A stretch of DNA of 64,000 nt. Source: Mesoflavibacter profundi. GTDB lineage: Bacteria > Bacteroidota > Bacteroidia > Flavobacteriales > Flavobacteriaceae. The first letter of the stretch is position 1; each line of letters begins with the position of its first letter. The stretch spans positions 2,200,800-2,264,799 of the forward strand of contig NZ_CP061703.1 of the NCBI RefSeq assembly GCF_014764305.1, in the 5' to 3' direction. Below the pieces are notes generated by a model, which did no database searches, was not told the DNA's origin, and saw only the letters and a program-made list of their open reading frames with translations. Positions 8,784 through 17,310 of the stretch are shown here, one piece after another. The position numbers and the translations under genes were made by a program.

Positions 8784-10160
8784 ATGGTTTTGAGCAATTA
8801 CACAAAAGAGTTTAAGTACAATTGGCAACTAGCAGCACCAGTCATGTTAGGTATGTTAGGACATACCTTTGTTAGTTTTATAGACAACATTATGGTTGGT
8901 CAATTAGGTACGGCGCAGTTAGCAGCTGTGTCTTTAGGCAATAGTTTTATGTTTATAGCTATGTCTTTAGGTATTGGTTTTAGTACAGCTATTACACCTT
9001 TGGTAGCCGAGGCAGATGGAGCAAACGATTTTGCTAAAGGAAAATCTGCTTTTAAACACGGATTATTTTTATGTACTGTTTTAGGTGTGTTGTTGTTTCT
9101 GTTAGTGTTTTTTGCGAAACCATTAATGTATTTAATGAAGCAACCAGTTGAGGTTGTAGAATTAGCTATTCCGTATTTAGATTTGGTCGCATTTTCTTTG
9201 ATACCTTTAGTAGTTTTTCAAGCATTTAAACAATTTAGTGATGGATTGTCTTTAACCAAATATCCAATGTATGCCACTATAGTAGCCAACGTGGTTAATG
9301 TTGGTTTTAACTATGTGCTTATCTTTGGTAAGTTTGGTTTTCCAGAAATGGGTATAGTTGGTGCAGCTTATGGTACTTTAATATCTCGTTTTGTAATGGT
9401 AGCACATATTTGGTGGTTATTAAAAGGACGAGAAAAATCAAAACACTTTGTTACCAATATTAAAATATTGGTTTTAGACAAAACAATGATTAATAAACTT
9501 ATTGGTCTTGGTGCACCAAGTGCAATGCAAATGTTTTTTGAAGTTGCTATTTTTACAGCAGCAATCTGGTTAAGTGGCTTGTTAGGTAAAAATCCGCAAG
9601 CAGCAAATCAAATCGCTTTAAATTTAAGCTCTATGACTTTTATGGTCGCAATGGGATTAAGTGTAGCGTCTATGATTAGAGTAGGTAACCAAAAAGGACT
9701 TCAAAAATATTTTGAGTTACGTCGTATTGCATTCTCGTTGTTTTTATTAGGATTTATTTTTGCGGTAGTTTTCGGAATTTTATTCTTGATTTTTAATGAA
9801 GCTTTGCCAAAACTGTACGTAGATTTTGATGATGTAATAAATTTTAAAGACAATACTGAAGTTGTCACAATAGCATCACAGTTACTAATTGCGTCAGCTA
9901 TTTTTCAAATTAGTGATAGTTTACAAGTCATTGTTTTAGGCGCTTTGCGTGGCTTGCAAGATGTAAAAATACCAACACTAATCACGTTTATTGCCTATTG
10001 GTTAATTGGTTTTCCTATAAGCTGGATTTTAGGAAAAGAAGATGCGTACGGAAGCTTTGGAATTTGGATTGGTTTATTAGCAGGCTTAACTAGTGCTGCA
10101 ATTTTATTGTTTATTAGGTTTAATTATCTTACAAAAAAACTTTTGGTTACTCATTCTTAA
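8784..10160 (+). CDS. MATE family multidrug exporter (NorM-like)
   Basis: This is a 458-residue integral membrane protein with about twelve hydrophobic segments arranged as two homologous halves, as in cation-coupled MATE exporters. Family signatures include the N-terminal AAPVMLGMLGHTFVSFIDNIMVGQLG and, in the second half, LGAPSAMQMFFEVAIF and ALRGLQDVKIPT. Such transporters expel cationic drugs, dyes and metabolites using sodium or proton gradients; the substrate is not predictable. It is transcribed alone and followed by a repeat region. Confidence 0.92.
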   Translation: MVLSNYTKEFKYNWQLAAPVMLGMLGHTFVSFIDNIMVGQLGTAQLAAVSLGNSFMFIAMSLGIGFSTAITPLVAEADGANDFAKGKSAFKHGLFLCTVLGVLLFLLVFFAKPLMYLMKQPVEVVELAIPYLDLVAFSLIPLVVFQAFKQFSDGLSLTKYPMYATIVANVVNVGFNYVLIFGKFGFPEMGIVGAAYGTLISRFVMVAHIWWLLKGREKSKHFVTNIKILVLDKTMINKLIGLGAPSAMQMFFEVAIFTAAIWLSGLLGKNPQAANQIALNLSSMTFMVAMGLSVASMIRVGNQKGLQKYFELRRIAFSLFLLGFIFAVVFGILFLIFNEALPKLYVDFDDVINFKDNTEVVTIASQLLIASAIFQISDSLQVIVLGALRGLQDVKIPTLITFIAYWLIGFPISWILGKEDAYGSFGIWIGLLAGLTSAAILLFIRFNYLTKKLLVTHS

Positions 10161-10175
10161 AGTTTTTTAAGTATT

Positions 10176-10238
10176 TAAAGTGTCTAAAGTGTCTAAAGTG
10201 TCTAAAATGATTAGAGTGTCTAGAGTGTTTAAAGTATT
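10176..10238. repeat. Tandem 9-bp repeat (TAAAGTGTC)
   Basis: Seven consecutive 9-base units follow the MATE stop: three exact TAAAGTGTC copies (10176-10202), then four diverged ones (TAAAATGAT, TAGAGTGTC, TAGAGTGTT, TAAAGTATT). Parts of the array reappear in inverted orientation at 10700-10728, on the far side of the broken four-helix-bundle gene. Confidence 0.85.
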
Positions 10239-10297
10239 GGATAATACTCAAGATTAATTATTTCTGTTGGTTATATTTGTTTAAACAATAAGTGATT

Positions 10298-10651
10298 ATG
10301 ACCAATAAAGAATTTGCTAAAGTTTTAGAAAAAAGAACAATAACATTTGCTATTAAAATCTTAAAATTATCAGGAAGTTTACCCAATACGCCAGAAGCAC
10401 TTGTATAGAGAAATCAATTATCAAAATCAGGAACTAGCATTGGAGCAAATTATAGAGAAGCCAATAGAAGTAGAAGCACAAAAGACTTTTCTAATAAACT
10501 AAAAATATCTTTAGCAGAAGCTAGCGAAACAGATTATTGGTTAGAAATTATAGAAGAATTAGGTTTTGTTGAAAGTAAAAATTTAAAAGAAATAAGAAAT
10601 GAAGCAAAAGAACTACTCGCACTTTTCACTTCTATCGCAAATAAGTTTTAA
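10298..10651 (+). pseudogene. Four-helix-bundle (23S rRNA intervening-sequence type) protein, interrupted by a stop
   Basis: Translated across one in-frame TAG (10406-10408, codon 37), this gives a full 117-codon member of the four helix bundle / S23 family. It starts MTNKEFAKVLEKRTITF and contains the diagnostic RNQLSKSGTSIGANYREAN and LAEASETDYWLEII motifs, and it ends with TAA at 10649. The stop falls just before the conserved RNQL segment, where homologues have a coding residue, so the gene is very probably inactive unless the TAG is read through. Family members occur in 23S rRNA intervening sequences and as free-standing genes in Bacteroidota; their function is unknown. A TATATTTG -7-like box lies at 10272-10279. 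The flanks are inverted copies of one repeat (10171-10189 and 10700-10728). Confidence 0.85.
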
Positions 10652-10699
10652 CTTTGAAAAATAAAAAAATATTGTATCAAAAGTACTCATAACTTTAGC

Positions 10700-10728
10700 C
10701 ACTTTAAATACTTTTAACTTTAGACACT
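10700..10728. repeat. Inverted copy of the 10171-10189 repeat
   Basis: CACTTTAAATAC (10700-10711) is the exact reverse complement of GTATTTAAAGTG (10171-10182). CTTTAGACACT (10718-10728) is the exact reverse complement of AGTGTCTAAAG (10179-10189). The two arms enclose the interrupted four-helix-bundle gene, so the whole unit 10171-10728 looks like a small cassette. Nothing else is seen in 10161-10734 beyond this and the pseudogene. Confidence 0.75.
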
Positions 10729-10734
10729 AATTAA

Positions 10735-10962
10735 ATGGAACTACCAAAATACATATTAGGCGATAATACAGATTTTCCAAACGCAATTTTTGTAATTCAT
10801 ACCGATTTTCCTCGATTTATTATTAATTTAGAGGACGATGAAGTAGAATGGCTTGAAGATTTTGATCAACATGATGAAAAACAACTTGAGCTAGAAATGG
10901 AAAATTTAATCAACGAAGCTACCGCATTTTACGATAGAGAAGTAGCTAGATATGAAGACTAA
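10735..10962 (+). CDS. Small acidic conserved flavobacterial protein
   Basis: This 75-residue protein is very acidic (over one quarter Asp and Glu) and has no signal peptide or membrane segment. It starts MELPKYILGDNTDFPNAIFVIHTDFPRFIINLEDDEVEWLED, with a short beta-strand-like region, and ends in a helical segment. I recognise it only as a conserved hypothetical protein that often sits beside other housekeeping genes in Flavobacteriaceae. It ends 4 bases before the PAP2 gene, so the two are probably co-transcribed. The function is unknown. Confidence 0.75.
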   Translation: MELPKYILGDNTDFPNAIFVIHTDFPRFIINLEDDEVEWLEDFDQHDEKQLELEMENLINEATAFYDREVARYED

Positions 10963-10966
10963 TTAA

Positions 10967-11539
10967 ATGCTTGAACAACTTTTAGAACTAGATCAACAAC
11001 TTTTTTTATATTTAAATAACTTAGGAAGTCCAACTTGGGACGGATTTTGGCTATTTTATACAGATAAATTACATTGGATTCCTTTTTACGCTGTCCTTTT
11101 CTTTTTTATGTATAAAAAAAGAAATGATAAATCTATTATTCTAACCGCAGTTGTTGTAGCGTTAATGATCTTATTTACAGATCAAGTAACAAACTTATTT
11201 AAGCATGGTTTGCAACGACCAAGACCTTGTCATGTAGAAGAATTATCTAATGTAATGCGATTAGTAAAATCTTGGTGTGGCGGCGCATATGGCTATTTTT
11301 CTGGACATGCAAGTAATAGTATGGCAGTTGCTATATTTTCTGGAATGATGTTAAAATATCGTTTTAAATACTTGATATATTTTATGATAATTTGGGCTAT
11401 TGCAATGGGCTTTAGTCGTATCTATATTGGTGTGCATTACCCATTAGATGTACTTACAGGAATGATTTTTGGCGGACTTTCAGGATATATGTTTTATAGG
11501 TTTGAAGGCTACTTACATAAGCGTTTTACACTTAGATAA
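10967..11539 (+). CDS. PAP2 family membrane phosphatase
   Basis: The 190-residue inner-membrane phosphatase has five or six hydrophobic segments. All three catalytic PAP2 motifs are visible: K-x6-RP (KHGLQRPRP, about residues 77-85), the SGH motif (YFSGHASNS, about 108-116) and SR-x5-H (SRIYIGVHYPLD, about 144-155). Such enzymes remove phosphate from lipid carriers or lipid A (undecaprenyl diphosphate, phosphatidylglycerol phosphate, LpxE/F-like) on the periplasmic face. It converges on the GT2/LAB_N/ArnT-like operon with only 3 bases between stops. A role in lipid A or undecaprenyl phosphate metabolism is therefore plausible but inferred. Confidence 0.88.
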   Translation: MLEQLLELDQQLFLYLNNLGSPTWDGFWLFYTDKLHWIPFYAVLFFFMYKKRNDKSIILTAVVVALMILFTDQVTNLFKHGLQRPRPCHVEELSNVMRLVKSWCGGAYGYFSGHASNSMAVAIFSGMMLKYRFKYLIYFMIIWAIAMGFSRIYIGVHYPLDVLTGMIFGGLSGYMFYRFEGYLHKRFTLR

Positions 11540-11542
11540 TTT

Positions 11543-13177
11543 TTATTTTCTGCTTAATTCATAATAGTCAAACGTCAATCGGTCTTTGTATTGGCGACTT
11601 TCAGGTTCCGCTTCATTTAAATCAAAACGATTTATCTTTTCAATGTTGAAATATGGATTTAAGACATCCATATGTTCTTTAGATAATCCGTAAGTTAACA
11701 ATCCAAATTTTGAGTCTTTTGGAAGACTTTCAATAGTATTTAAATTATGAATTGTTGGAATTTTTTCACCGTACTGCCAAATGGTTTCTGGAGTAGCATC
11801 ACCAAAGCTATAAGTTTTAATACCGTCGGTTTCATTCTTCTGTAATAACTTAGAAATTGGTTTATAGTTTTCGCTTGTAAAGGTTTTAAAAACAGGTAAG
11901 CCAAAAGTAAAAATAGAAGCAAAAAAGACTACTGTTAGTAAAAATACATGCTTAATTTTCTTCTTGTATAGTTGCGTTAATATTAAAATTGAAATAACTA
12001 AAAGCACAAATCCAAATACAGAAAAGGTAACGATATGATTATGGAATTGTTCATAAAACAAATATGCTAATCCAAATGGAGCTACTAGACCTATAATTGC
12101 AATTAATATGAAATTGAAATACACTGGAATAGTTTCTTTTTTGCTATCTAAATATTTAAATCTTCTAAATAAATATTCTATATAAAATCCCGTATTTAGT
12201 GCTAACGGAATTAAAACAGGCATTAAGTATCTCGATTTTTTTTCTGGAATAATTGAAAGCAAGATAACAGCAATTACAGTCCATAAAAACGTGAATTTAT
12301 AAGCTTTGTAATGAATAGCTCTACGTTTCATGTAAGGATACAATAACCCAATAAATGCAGGAATAGTCCAAATTCCGCTTTGCGTAAAAAAGCTCCAATA
12401 ATAATAAAAAGGTCTAACATTGTAGCTTGTCCAATTTGCAGTTTCTTTACTTGTTATAGCTTCAAAAGTTTTAGGATCTTCTAGTCTTACGTATAAATAC
12501 CAACTACCGCCTAAAATTAGAGCAAGTACCAAAATAGTAATTAAAGCTGGTAGTTTATATGTTATATTATTGAATTTAAATGTTAGTGCAAACGCAATTA
12601 AAAACGGTAATAACAGTGCGTAAAACGAAACAGGTCCTTTACTTAATAAGGAAGCAGCAATACCTAAACTTGCTAAAATGACGTGTTGCCAATTAACAGT
12701 TTCATTTTTAAATAAAAGAAACAAATAGTAAATAGCCACCATCATAAATCCGTGAGTAAAAACATCCCAAGGTGCTTCTATGGTAATGCCAATTACATAA
12801 AAAGAGGTAATTAAAATAAAAGCATTTATAGCACTATGCGCTCTACTTTTTAAAATGAATTTAGACAATTTAAAGGTGAAAATAGCTAAAACCATAACCA
12901 TTAATATAGCTGGTAATCGCATTCCAAAAACGCTCTTTACACCAAATACTAATCCAGAAAATGCAGTAAGCCACGTTGGTAAAGGTGGTTTTTGATAACG
13001 TGGTACACCATTCATTGTGGTTAGTAACCAATTGTTATCTGTAATCATTTCTCTAGCGGTAATAAAATTACGCGCTTCCATAATTGTAACTTGTAAACTG
13101 TCTAGATTTGGTAGCAACATAATGCTAATAAATAAACACAGTATTACAATTGGATTACTTTTTATGTATTTAGGCAT
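11543..13177 (-). CDS. ArnT/PMT-like GT-C glycosyltransferase (family 39 type)
   Basis: This is a 544-residue polytopic membrane protein with about twelve hydrophobic segments and a soluble C-terminal part (about residues 430-544). The first periplasmic loop holds an acidic motif region (TIMEARNFITAREMI, then GVPRYQKPPLPTWLTA), which matches ArnT-type transferases that move a sugar from a polyprenyl phosphate to lipid A or protein. It overlaps the LAB_N gene by 8 bases and comes third after the DPM1-type GT2. The likely flow is that the GT2 makes polyprenyl-phosphate sugar, the LAB_N protein assists or flips it, and this enzyme transfers it. The acceptor and sugar are unknown. Confidence 0.85.
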   Translation of the reverse strand: MPKYIKSNPIVILCLFISIMLLPNLDSLQVTIMEARNFITAREMITDNNWLLTTMNGVPRYQKPPLPTWLTAFSGLVFGVKSVFGMRLPAILMVMVLAIFTFKLSKFILKSRAHSAINAFILITSFYVIGITIEAPWDVFTHGFMMVAIYYLFLLFKNETVNWQHVILASLGIAASLLSKGPVSFYALLLPFLIAFALTFKFNNITYKLPALITILVLALILGGSWYLYVRLEDPKTFEAITSKETANWTSYNVRPFYYYWSFFTQSGIWTIPAFIGLLYPYMKRRAIHYKAYKFTFLWTVIAVILLSIIPEKKSRYLMPVLIPLALNTGFYIEYLFRRFKYLDSKKETIPVYFNFILIAIIGLVAPFGLAYLFYEQFHNHIVTFSVFGFVLLVISILILTQLYKKKIKHVFLLTVVFFASIFTFGLPVFKTFTSENYKPISKLLQKNETDGIKTYSFGDATPETIWQYGEKIPTIHNLNTIESLPKDSKFGLLTYGLSKEHMDVLNPYFNIEKINRFDLNEAEPESRQYKDRLTFDYYELSRK

Positions 13178-13793
13178 ATTGTTTTTTTAAAATTATTAGA
13201 TTTCTTACGTAAATGGTAGCACCAAGTAAATGACCGACTAAAAGCACTGGATCTTTTCTAAAAATAGCGTACGTTAAAATAAGAATAGATCCAATTAAAC
13301 TTAATGCCCAAAAGCCAAAAGGTAAGGAAGATTCTTTATGTTTTTCAGAATACATCCATTGGTACACAAATCTAAAGGTAAATACAATTTGCGATATTAT
13401 TCCTAAAAGCAATAACCAAAGTGGAATAGCTTCGTTTTTAAATAGTTTTACAGTATCAATTTCATTATTATTAAAATAGAAAACGGTAACAAAAACAGGC
13501 ATTAATAACAATATCCATTGCATTAGTTTTGGATAGTTTTTCCATTGATTTTGTAGTTGAAGATTTCTAATGTAGATATAATACGTTAAGCCTTGACCGA
13601 GCATTATTGCAAAGTCATTACGTAAATAGCCATAAATAAATAACAGGAAAGAAGCTATTAAACTTAAAGTCCAAAATAGAGTAGGTGTTATAACTTTTTT
13701 TTGCTTTTCGCTAGTAATCCATTGTATAATTAACCTAGAAGAAAATAAGATTTGCGCTAAAAAGCCAATACTATAAATTAACCAATCACTCAT
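13170..13793 (-). CDS. LAB_N domain membrane protein (lipid-A-disaccharide synthase N-terminal-like)
   Basis: The protein has 207 residues and six hydrophobic segments. It consists of two tandem copies of the LAB_N unit, each with the pattern Q-x2-F-x2-R-x4-W-x3-E-x8-P-x2-F-W: FSSRLIIQWITSEKQKKVI in the first half and FTFRFVYQWMYSEKHKESS in the second. LAB_N proteins are found next to DPM1-like GT2 and ArnT-like genes across bacteria and are thought to take part in lipid-linked sugar handling; the exact role is not known. Its ATG follows the GT2 stop directly and its 3' end overlaps the GT-C gene by 8 bases, so the three are translationally coupled. Confidence 0.85.
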   Translation of the reverse strand: MSDWLIYSIGFLAQILFSSRLIIQWITSEKQKKVITPTLFWTLSLIASFLLFIYGYLRNDFAIMLGQGLTYYIYIRNLQLQNQWKNYPKLMQWILLLMPVFVTVFYFNNNEIDTVKLFKNEAIPLWLLLLGIISQIVFTFRFVYQWMYSEKHKESSLPFGFWALSLIGSILILTYAIFRKDPVLLVGHLLGATIYVRNLIILKKQYA

Positions 13794-14507
13794 CTATTTT
13801 TTCTTAGCAACTTCGTAATTAATGTACTTTTTTTTCATCCATAAATATGCAAAACAATCCATTAATGGACCTAAAAGCCTATTCCAAAGCCCAAATTTAG
13901 CTTGACCAGCAATACGAGGAAAATGTTGCACAGGAACTTGTTTTACTTTACCGTTTTGTAATAATATCATAGCCGGTAAAAAACGATGTAGTCCTTTAAA
14001 CATTGGTATGCGTTTGGCGTAATCTGTTCGTATTACTTTTAATGGGCAACCAGTATCGTCCATACCGTCTTTTGTAAAAGCACGTCTAATACCATTTGCA
14101 ATTTTAGACGACATATTTTTTACAAAACTATCCTTACGATTTGCACGTACGCCAGTTACTAATTGATACTCATTAATATGTTCTAAAAGTAAATTAAAAT
14201 CTGAAGGCGCAGTTTGTAAATCCGAATCTATATAACCAACAAAAGGTGTATCTGTGTAATCAAAGCCTGCTTTTATTGCAGCACTTAAACCTCTATTTTC
14301 TTTAAAAAGAATGTAGTAAAAAGCCTCATTACGATTACAAATGTCTTCTATTAATTGCTGGCTTTTATCCTTAGAACCATCATTTACAAATAAGATTTTA
14401 GTAGTCTTAGTAGCTATTTTTGTGTAAGCTAAAAGTTCTTTTTCTACTCTTGCTAAATTGTCCTCTTCATTATAAACAGGAACTATAATTGTAAATTCGT
14501 AATTCAT
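13794..14507 (-). CDS. DPM1/ArnC-type family 2 glycosyltransferase
   Basis: The 237-residue GT-A enzyme has the N-terminal VPVYNEEDNLARVEKEL motif, the nucleotide-binding FVNDGSKDKSQ (about residues 40-50) and the DSDLQTAP metal-binding DxD-like motif (about 94-101). It lacks the two C-terminal membrane helices of ArnC, and resembles DPM1, which makes polyprenyl-phosphate sugars from a nucleotide sugar. It is the first gene of a three-gene minus-strand operon with a good promoter, so it probably supplies the donor for the ArnT-like protein. Confidence 0.87.
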   Translation of the reverse strand: MNYEFTIIVPVYNEEDNLARVEKELLAYTKIATKTTKILFVNDGSKDKSQQLIEDICNRNEAFYYILFKENRGLSAAIKAGFDYTDTPFVGYIDSDLQTAPSDFNLLLEHINEYQLVTGVRANRKDSFVKNMSSKIANGIRRAFTKDGMDDTGCPLKVIRTDYAKRIPMFKGLHRFLPAMILLQNGKVKQVPVQHFPRIAGQAKFGLWNRLLGPLMDCFAYLWMKKKYINYEVAKKK

Positions 14508-14526
14508 TATACATGGCTTAGTCTTG

Positions 14527-14554
14527 CAAAAGTATTATTTTTTATGAATAGCAA
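14527..14554 (-). promoter_or_regulatory. Promoter of the GT2-LAB_N-ArnT-like operon
   Basis: Read on the minus strand, TTG (14554-14552), 17 bases and TACTTTTG (14534-14527) match the Bacteroidota consensus TTG-N17-19-TAnnTTTG. Transcription would begin near 14521, leaving a leader of about 14 bases before the ATG. Confidence 0.6.
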
Positions 14555-14604
14555 TTTAAGTTTCACTTAAAAGTTGTTATTTTGTTAAACATTATAATTT
14601 TTTA

Positions 14605-15543
14605 ATGAATATATTAGTTACAGGAGCAGCAGGATTTATAGGTTCTCATACCGCAGAACGTTTACAAGAATTAGGACATCATGTTATTGGAGTAGATAAT
14701 TTTAATGATTATTACAGTTTAGAATTAAAACAACTAAATGAAAATGCTTTAAAAGACAAAGGTATTTCTGTTATGCATTTAGATTTAAGAGATGCTAATG
14801 CTTTAGAAAAATTACCTAAGCATATAAACTATATTTTTCATTACGCTGCACAACCAGGAATATCTGTAACATCTACTTTTGAAGATTATTTTACTAACAA
14901 TGTAATTGCAACTAAAAACCTTATTGACTATGCTTTACAATTAGAAGATTTAAAATTGTTTGTAAACATAGCAACATCTTCTATTTATGGCTTAGAGGCT
15001 ACGTTCACCGAAGATGTAGCGCCAAAACCTGCTTCGCATTATGGTGTAACCAAGTTAACTGCTGAACAATTAGTACTTCAAAAAAGCAGAGAACAGCAGT
15101 TTAAATCTTGTTCTTTAAGGTTGTATTCTGTCATTGGTCCACGTGAACGTCCAGAGAAAATGTACACTAAGCTTATTGCTTGTGGTTTAAATGATGAAGC
15201 TTTTCCTTTGTATGAAGGCAGTGATAAACATTTACGAAGCTTTACTTATGTAGGCGATATTGTTGATGGTGTTGTAAGCGTTATTGATAATGAAAATAAA
15301 GTAAATGGCGAAATTATTAACCTAGGAACAGAAGTTGAACATACGACCAAAGAAGGTATAGAAGCAGTAGAACAAGTTCTAGGAAAATCTATAAAAATTG
15401 AAGTTATCCCTAAACGTGCAGGTGATCAATTACGTACAAAAGCTAATATAGATAAAGCTAGAACGCTACTTAATTATAATCCAAAAACAACCTTGTTAGA
15501 AGCGGTAAAGAAGCAAGTAGAATGGTATAAGGAAAACTTTTAG
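14605..15543 (+). CDS. NAD-dependent sugar-nucleotide epimerase/dehydratase
   Basis: The 312-residue extended SDR protein has the NAD-binding motif TGAAGFIGSHTAERL (residues 6-20) and the catalytic Y-x3-K in HYGVTKL (about 147-153), with the preceding Ser in ATSSIYG. The family includes UDP-glucuronate 4-epimerase and UDP-glucose 4-epimerase; the pattern NFNDYYSLELKQ after the NAD motif is typical of the UDP-glucuronate 4-epimerase group. It is divergent from the lipid-sugar operon and could supply its sugar nucleotide, but the substrate is not certain. Its stop codon abuts that of meaB on the other strand. Confidence 0.85.
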   Translation: MNILVTGAAGFIGSHTAERLQELGHHVIGVDNFNDYYSLELKQLNENALKDKGISVMHLDLRDANALEKLPKHINYIFHYAAQPGISVTSTFEDYFTNNVIATKNLIDYALQLEDLKLFVNIATSSIYGLEATFTEDVAPKPASHYGVTKLTAEQLVLQKSREQQFKSCSLRLYSVIGPRERPEKMYTKLIACGLNDEAFPLYEGSDKHLRSFTYVGDIVDGVVSVIDNENKVNGEIINLGTEVEHTTKEGIEAVEQVLGKSIKIEVIPKRAGDQLRTKANIDKARTLLNYNPKTTLLEAVKKQVEWYKENF

Positions 15544-16623
15544 TTATTTTAATCCTAATAAATATTCAGCAGCAACAAAAGGTGTAGTTTTATTAGCTTC
15601 TATTAAATCCAATTGTTTTTGTAATTCTATTTTTATGGTAGGATGATTAAAAAAATCACTTTTTAATTGTTCTTCAATAGTTTGAAGTAGCCAAAATTTA
15701 TTTTGTTCTTTTCGTTTATGATTAAAAAACGAATTTTCTGTAGTTAATAAAATGTAATCATTAATTACAGACCAAATATTATCAATACCTTCATTTTTTA
15801 GTCCGCTACACAAAGTGACTTTAGGTTGCCAAGTAGAAGCTTTAGGAGGATAAAGATGTAAAGCACGGTTAAATTCAACTTTAGCTAGTTTAGCAGCTTT
15901 TAGATTGTCTCCGTCGGCTTTATTAATAGCAATAGCATCTGCCATTTCAATAATTCCACGTTTTATACCTTGTAATTCGTCTCCTGCACCAGCTAATTTT
16001 AAAAGTAGAAAGAAATCTACCATGCTATGTACAGCAGTTTCACTTTGTCCAACACCAACAGTTTCAATTAAAATAGTATTGAATCCAGCAGCTTCACATA
16101 ATATTATAGTTTCTCTAGTTTTTCTGGCTACGCCACCAAGTGAATCTCCAGAAGCTGAAGGACGTATGTAAGCATTAGGATTATTTACTAAAGATTCCAT
16201 TCTAGTTTTATCACCTAAAATACTTCCTTTGGTTAAAGTACTACTTGGATCTACCGCAAGAACAGCTACTTTTTTTTCTTGAGTCGTTAGATAATTACCA
16301 AAAGCTTCTATAAAAGTACTTTTTCCAACACCAGGAACGCCTGTAATACCAATCCTAACTGATTTGTTAGCATGCGGTAAGCAAGCTTTAATAATTTGAT
16401 TTGCTTGAGAATTATGGTTAGGATTTTTACTTTCTACAATAGTAATAGCTTGGCTTAGTGCAGTGATATCTCCGTTTAGTAACGCATTAATTAGATCTTG
16501 CGTATTGCGTTTAGACTTACGTTTGGCTTTTAATTTTGCAATAGCTTTGGCATTAGTACTTTTAGTGTCTAAAACACCTTCTTTTTCTGATAATGCCGAT
16601 TTATGTTGCGATTTTTTTGCCAA
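15544..16623 (-). CDS. meaB: Methylmalonyl-CoA mutase-associated GTPase MeaB
   Basis: MeaB is a SIMIBI-class P-loop GTPase that protects methylmalonyl-CoA mutase and gates delivery of adenosylcobalamin to it. In this 359-residue protein the Walker A is GVPGVGKST (about residues 95-103), followed by VLAVDPSSTLTKGSILGDKTRM with switch-type residues and ETVGVGQSE (Walker B region, about 189-197). The NKAD base-recognition motif lies at about 234-237. The N-terminal 50 residues are Lys-rich and unstructured-looking. The mutase itself is not in the window. A PduO-type cobalamin adenosyltransferase is found about 6 kb away (22856-23431), which fits the same cofactor path. It lies 15 bases downstream of the DUF2911 gene. 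Confidence 0.92.
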   Translation of the reverse strand: MAKKSQHKSALSEKEGVLDTKSTNAKAIAKLKAKRKSKRNTQDLINALLNGDITALSQAITIVESKNPNHNSQANQIIKACLPHANKSVRIGITGVPGVGKSTFIEAFGNYLTTQEKKVAVLAVDPSSTLTKGSILGDKTRMESLVNNPNAYIRPSASGDSLGGVARKTRETIILCEAAGFNTILIETVGVGQSETAVHSMVDFFLLLKLAGAGDELQGIKRGIIEMADAIAINKADGDNLKAAKLAKVEFNRALHLYPPKASTWQPKVTLCSGLKNEGIDNIWSVINDYILLTTENSFFNHKRKEQNKFWLLQTIEEQLKSDFFNHPTIKIELQKQLDLIEANKTTPFVAAEYLLGLK

Positions 16624-16638
16624 TTAAATAGTTGGTAT

Positions 16639-17199
16639 TTATCTATTTAAAGGGATTTCTATTTTAACAATATCCCAAGCCATAGTCATTTTTAAATCAT
16701 CTGTGGAGTTATCAAATGCGATAGTAAATTGCTCTACAGGACTTTTTAATTTCTCTACAGGAACTTCAGCTTCGATAATATCAAAATTTGGATCCCACAT
16801 TGGTTCCATTTTTTCATTTACTCCCCATTCGTATAGTTTAGAATTAAACATAACTTTCCAGGTCTTTTCCATTGGAACAGTCCAAATTGTGTATTTTCCT
16901 TTAGGAAGATACATGCCTTGAATTGTTAGGTCTTGATTAGTTTCAAAAGTAGTAGCTTCGTTTGCACCAGTTCTCCAAACTTGATCAAATGGGACTAAAG
17001 CACCAAAAATTTGACGGTTTCTTTTAGAAGGTCTATTGTAAAATACTTCTAATTTTAAATCGTCTACTTTAAATGCAACAGTTTTAGGTGGACTTAAACG
17101 CTGTTCAAAAACACCAGTTTTTGTAAAAAATTGATATCCTAATACCGAAATTGCTAAAAGTATTAATGCGTAAATTACCCACTTTAAAAATGTATTCAT
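16639..17199 (-). CDS. DUF2911 membrane-anchored protein
   Basis: The 186-residue protein has an N-terminal membrane anchor or uncleaved signal (about residues 6-26), followed by a DUF2911 domain. The domain shows the family patterns LEVFYNRPSKRNRQIFGALVPF and VWRTGANEATTFET, with the GKYTIWTVP and W-x2-MFN segments further on. DUF2911 proteins are common in Bacteroidota, usually in the periplasm, and have no established function. The gene is the first of a pair with meaB (15-base gap); the pairing may reflect shared transcription rather than shared function. Confidence 0.85.
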   Translation of the reverse strand: MNTFLKWVIYALILLAISVLGYQFFTKTGVFEQRLSPPKTVAFKVDDLKLEVFYNRPSKRNRQIFGALVPFDQVWRTGANEATTFETNQDLTIQGMYLPKGKYTIWTVPMEKTWKVMFNSKLYEWGVNEKMEPMWDPNFDIIEAEVPVEKLKSPVEQFTIAFDNSTDDLKMTMAWDIVKIEIPLNR

Positions 17200-17310
17200 T
17201 CTAAAACTAAAGATTAATTAAGTTAACAAAATTAAATTAAATTAATTGAATATACGCATAACGAAAAATTAATTTAGATGTTATCTTTACATGCCCTAAA
17301 AAAAGAAATT

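Noticed and set aside
10298-10408. Separate short gene ending at the TAG in the four-helix-bundle frame
   Set aside because: The family homology continues in the same frame on both sides of the TAG, so one broken gene explains both parts better.
15905-16171. Plus-strand frame inside meaB
   Set aside because: It is antisense to the conserved GTPase motifs and has no recognisable domain.
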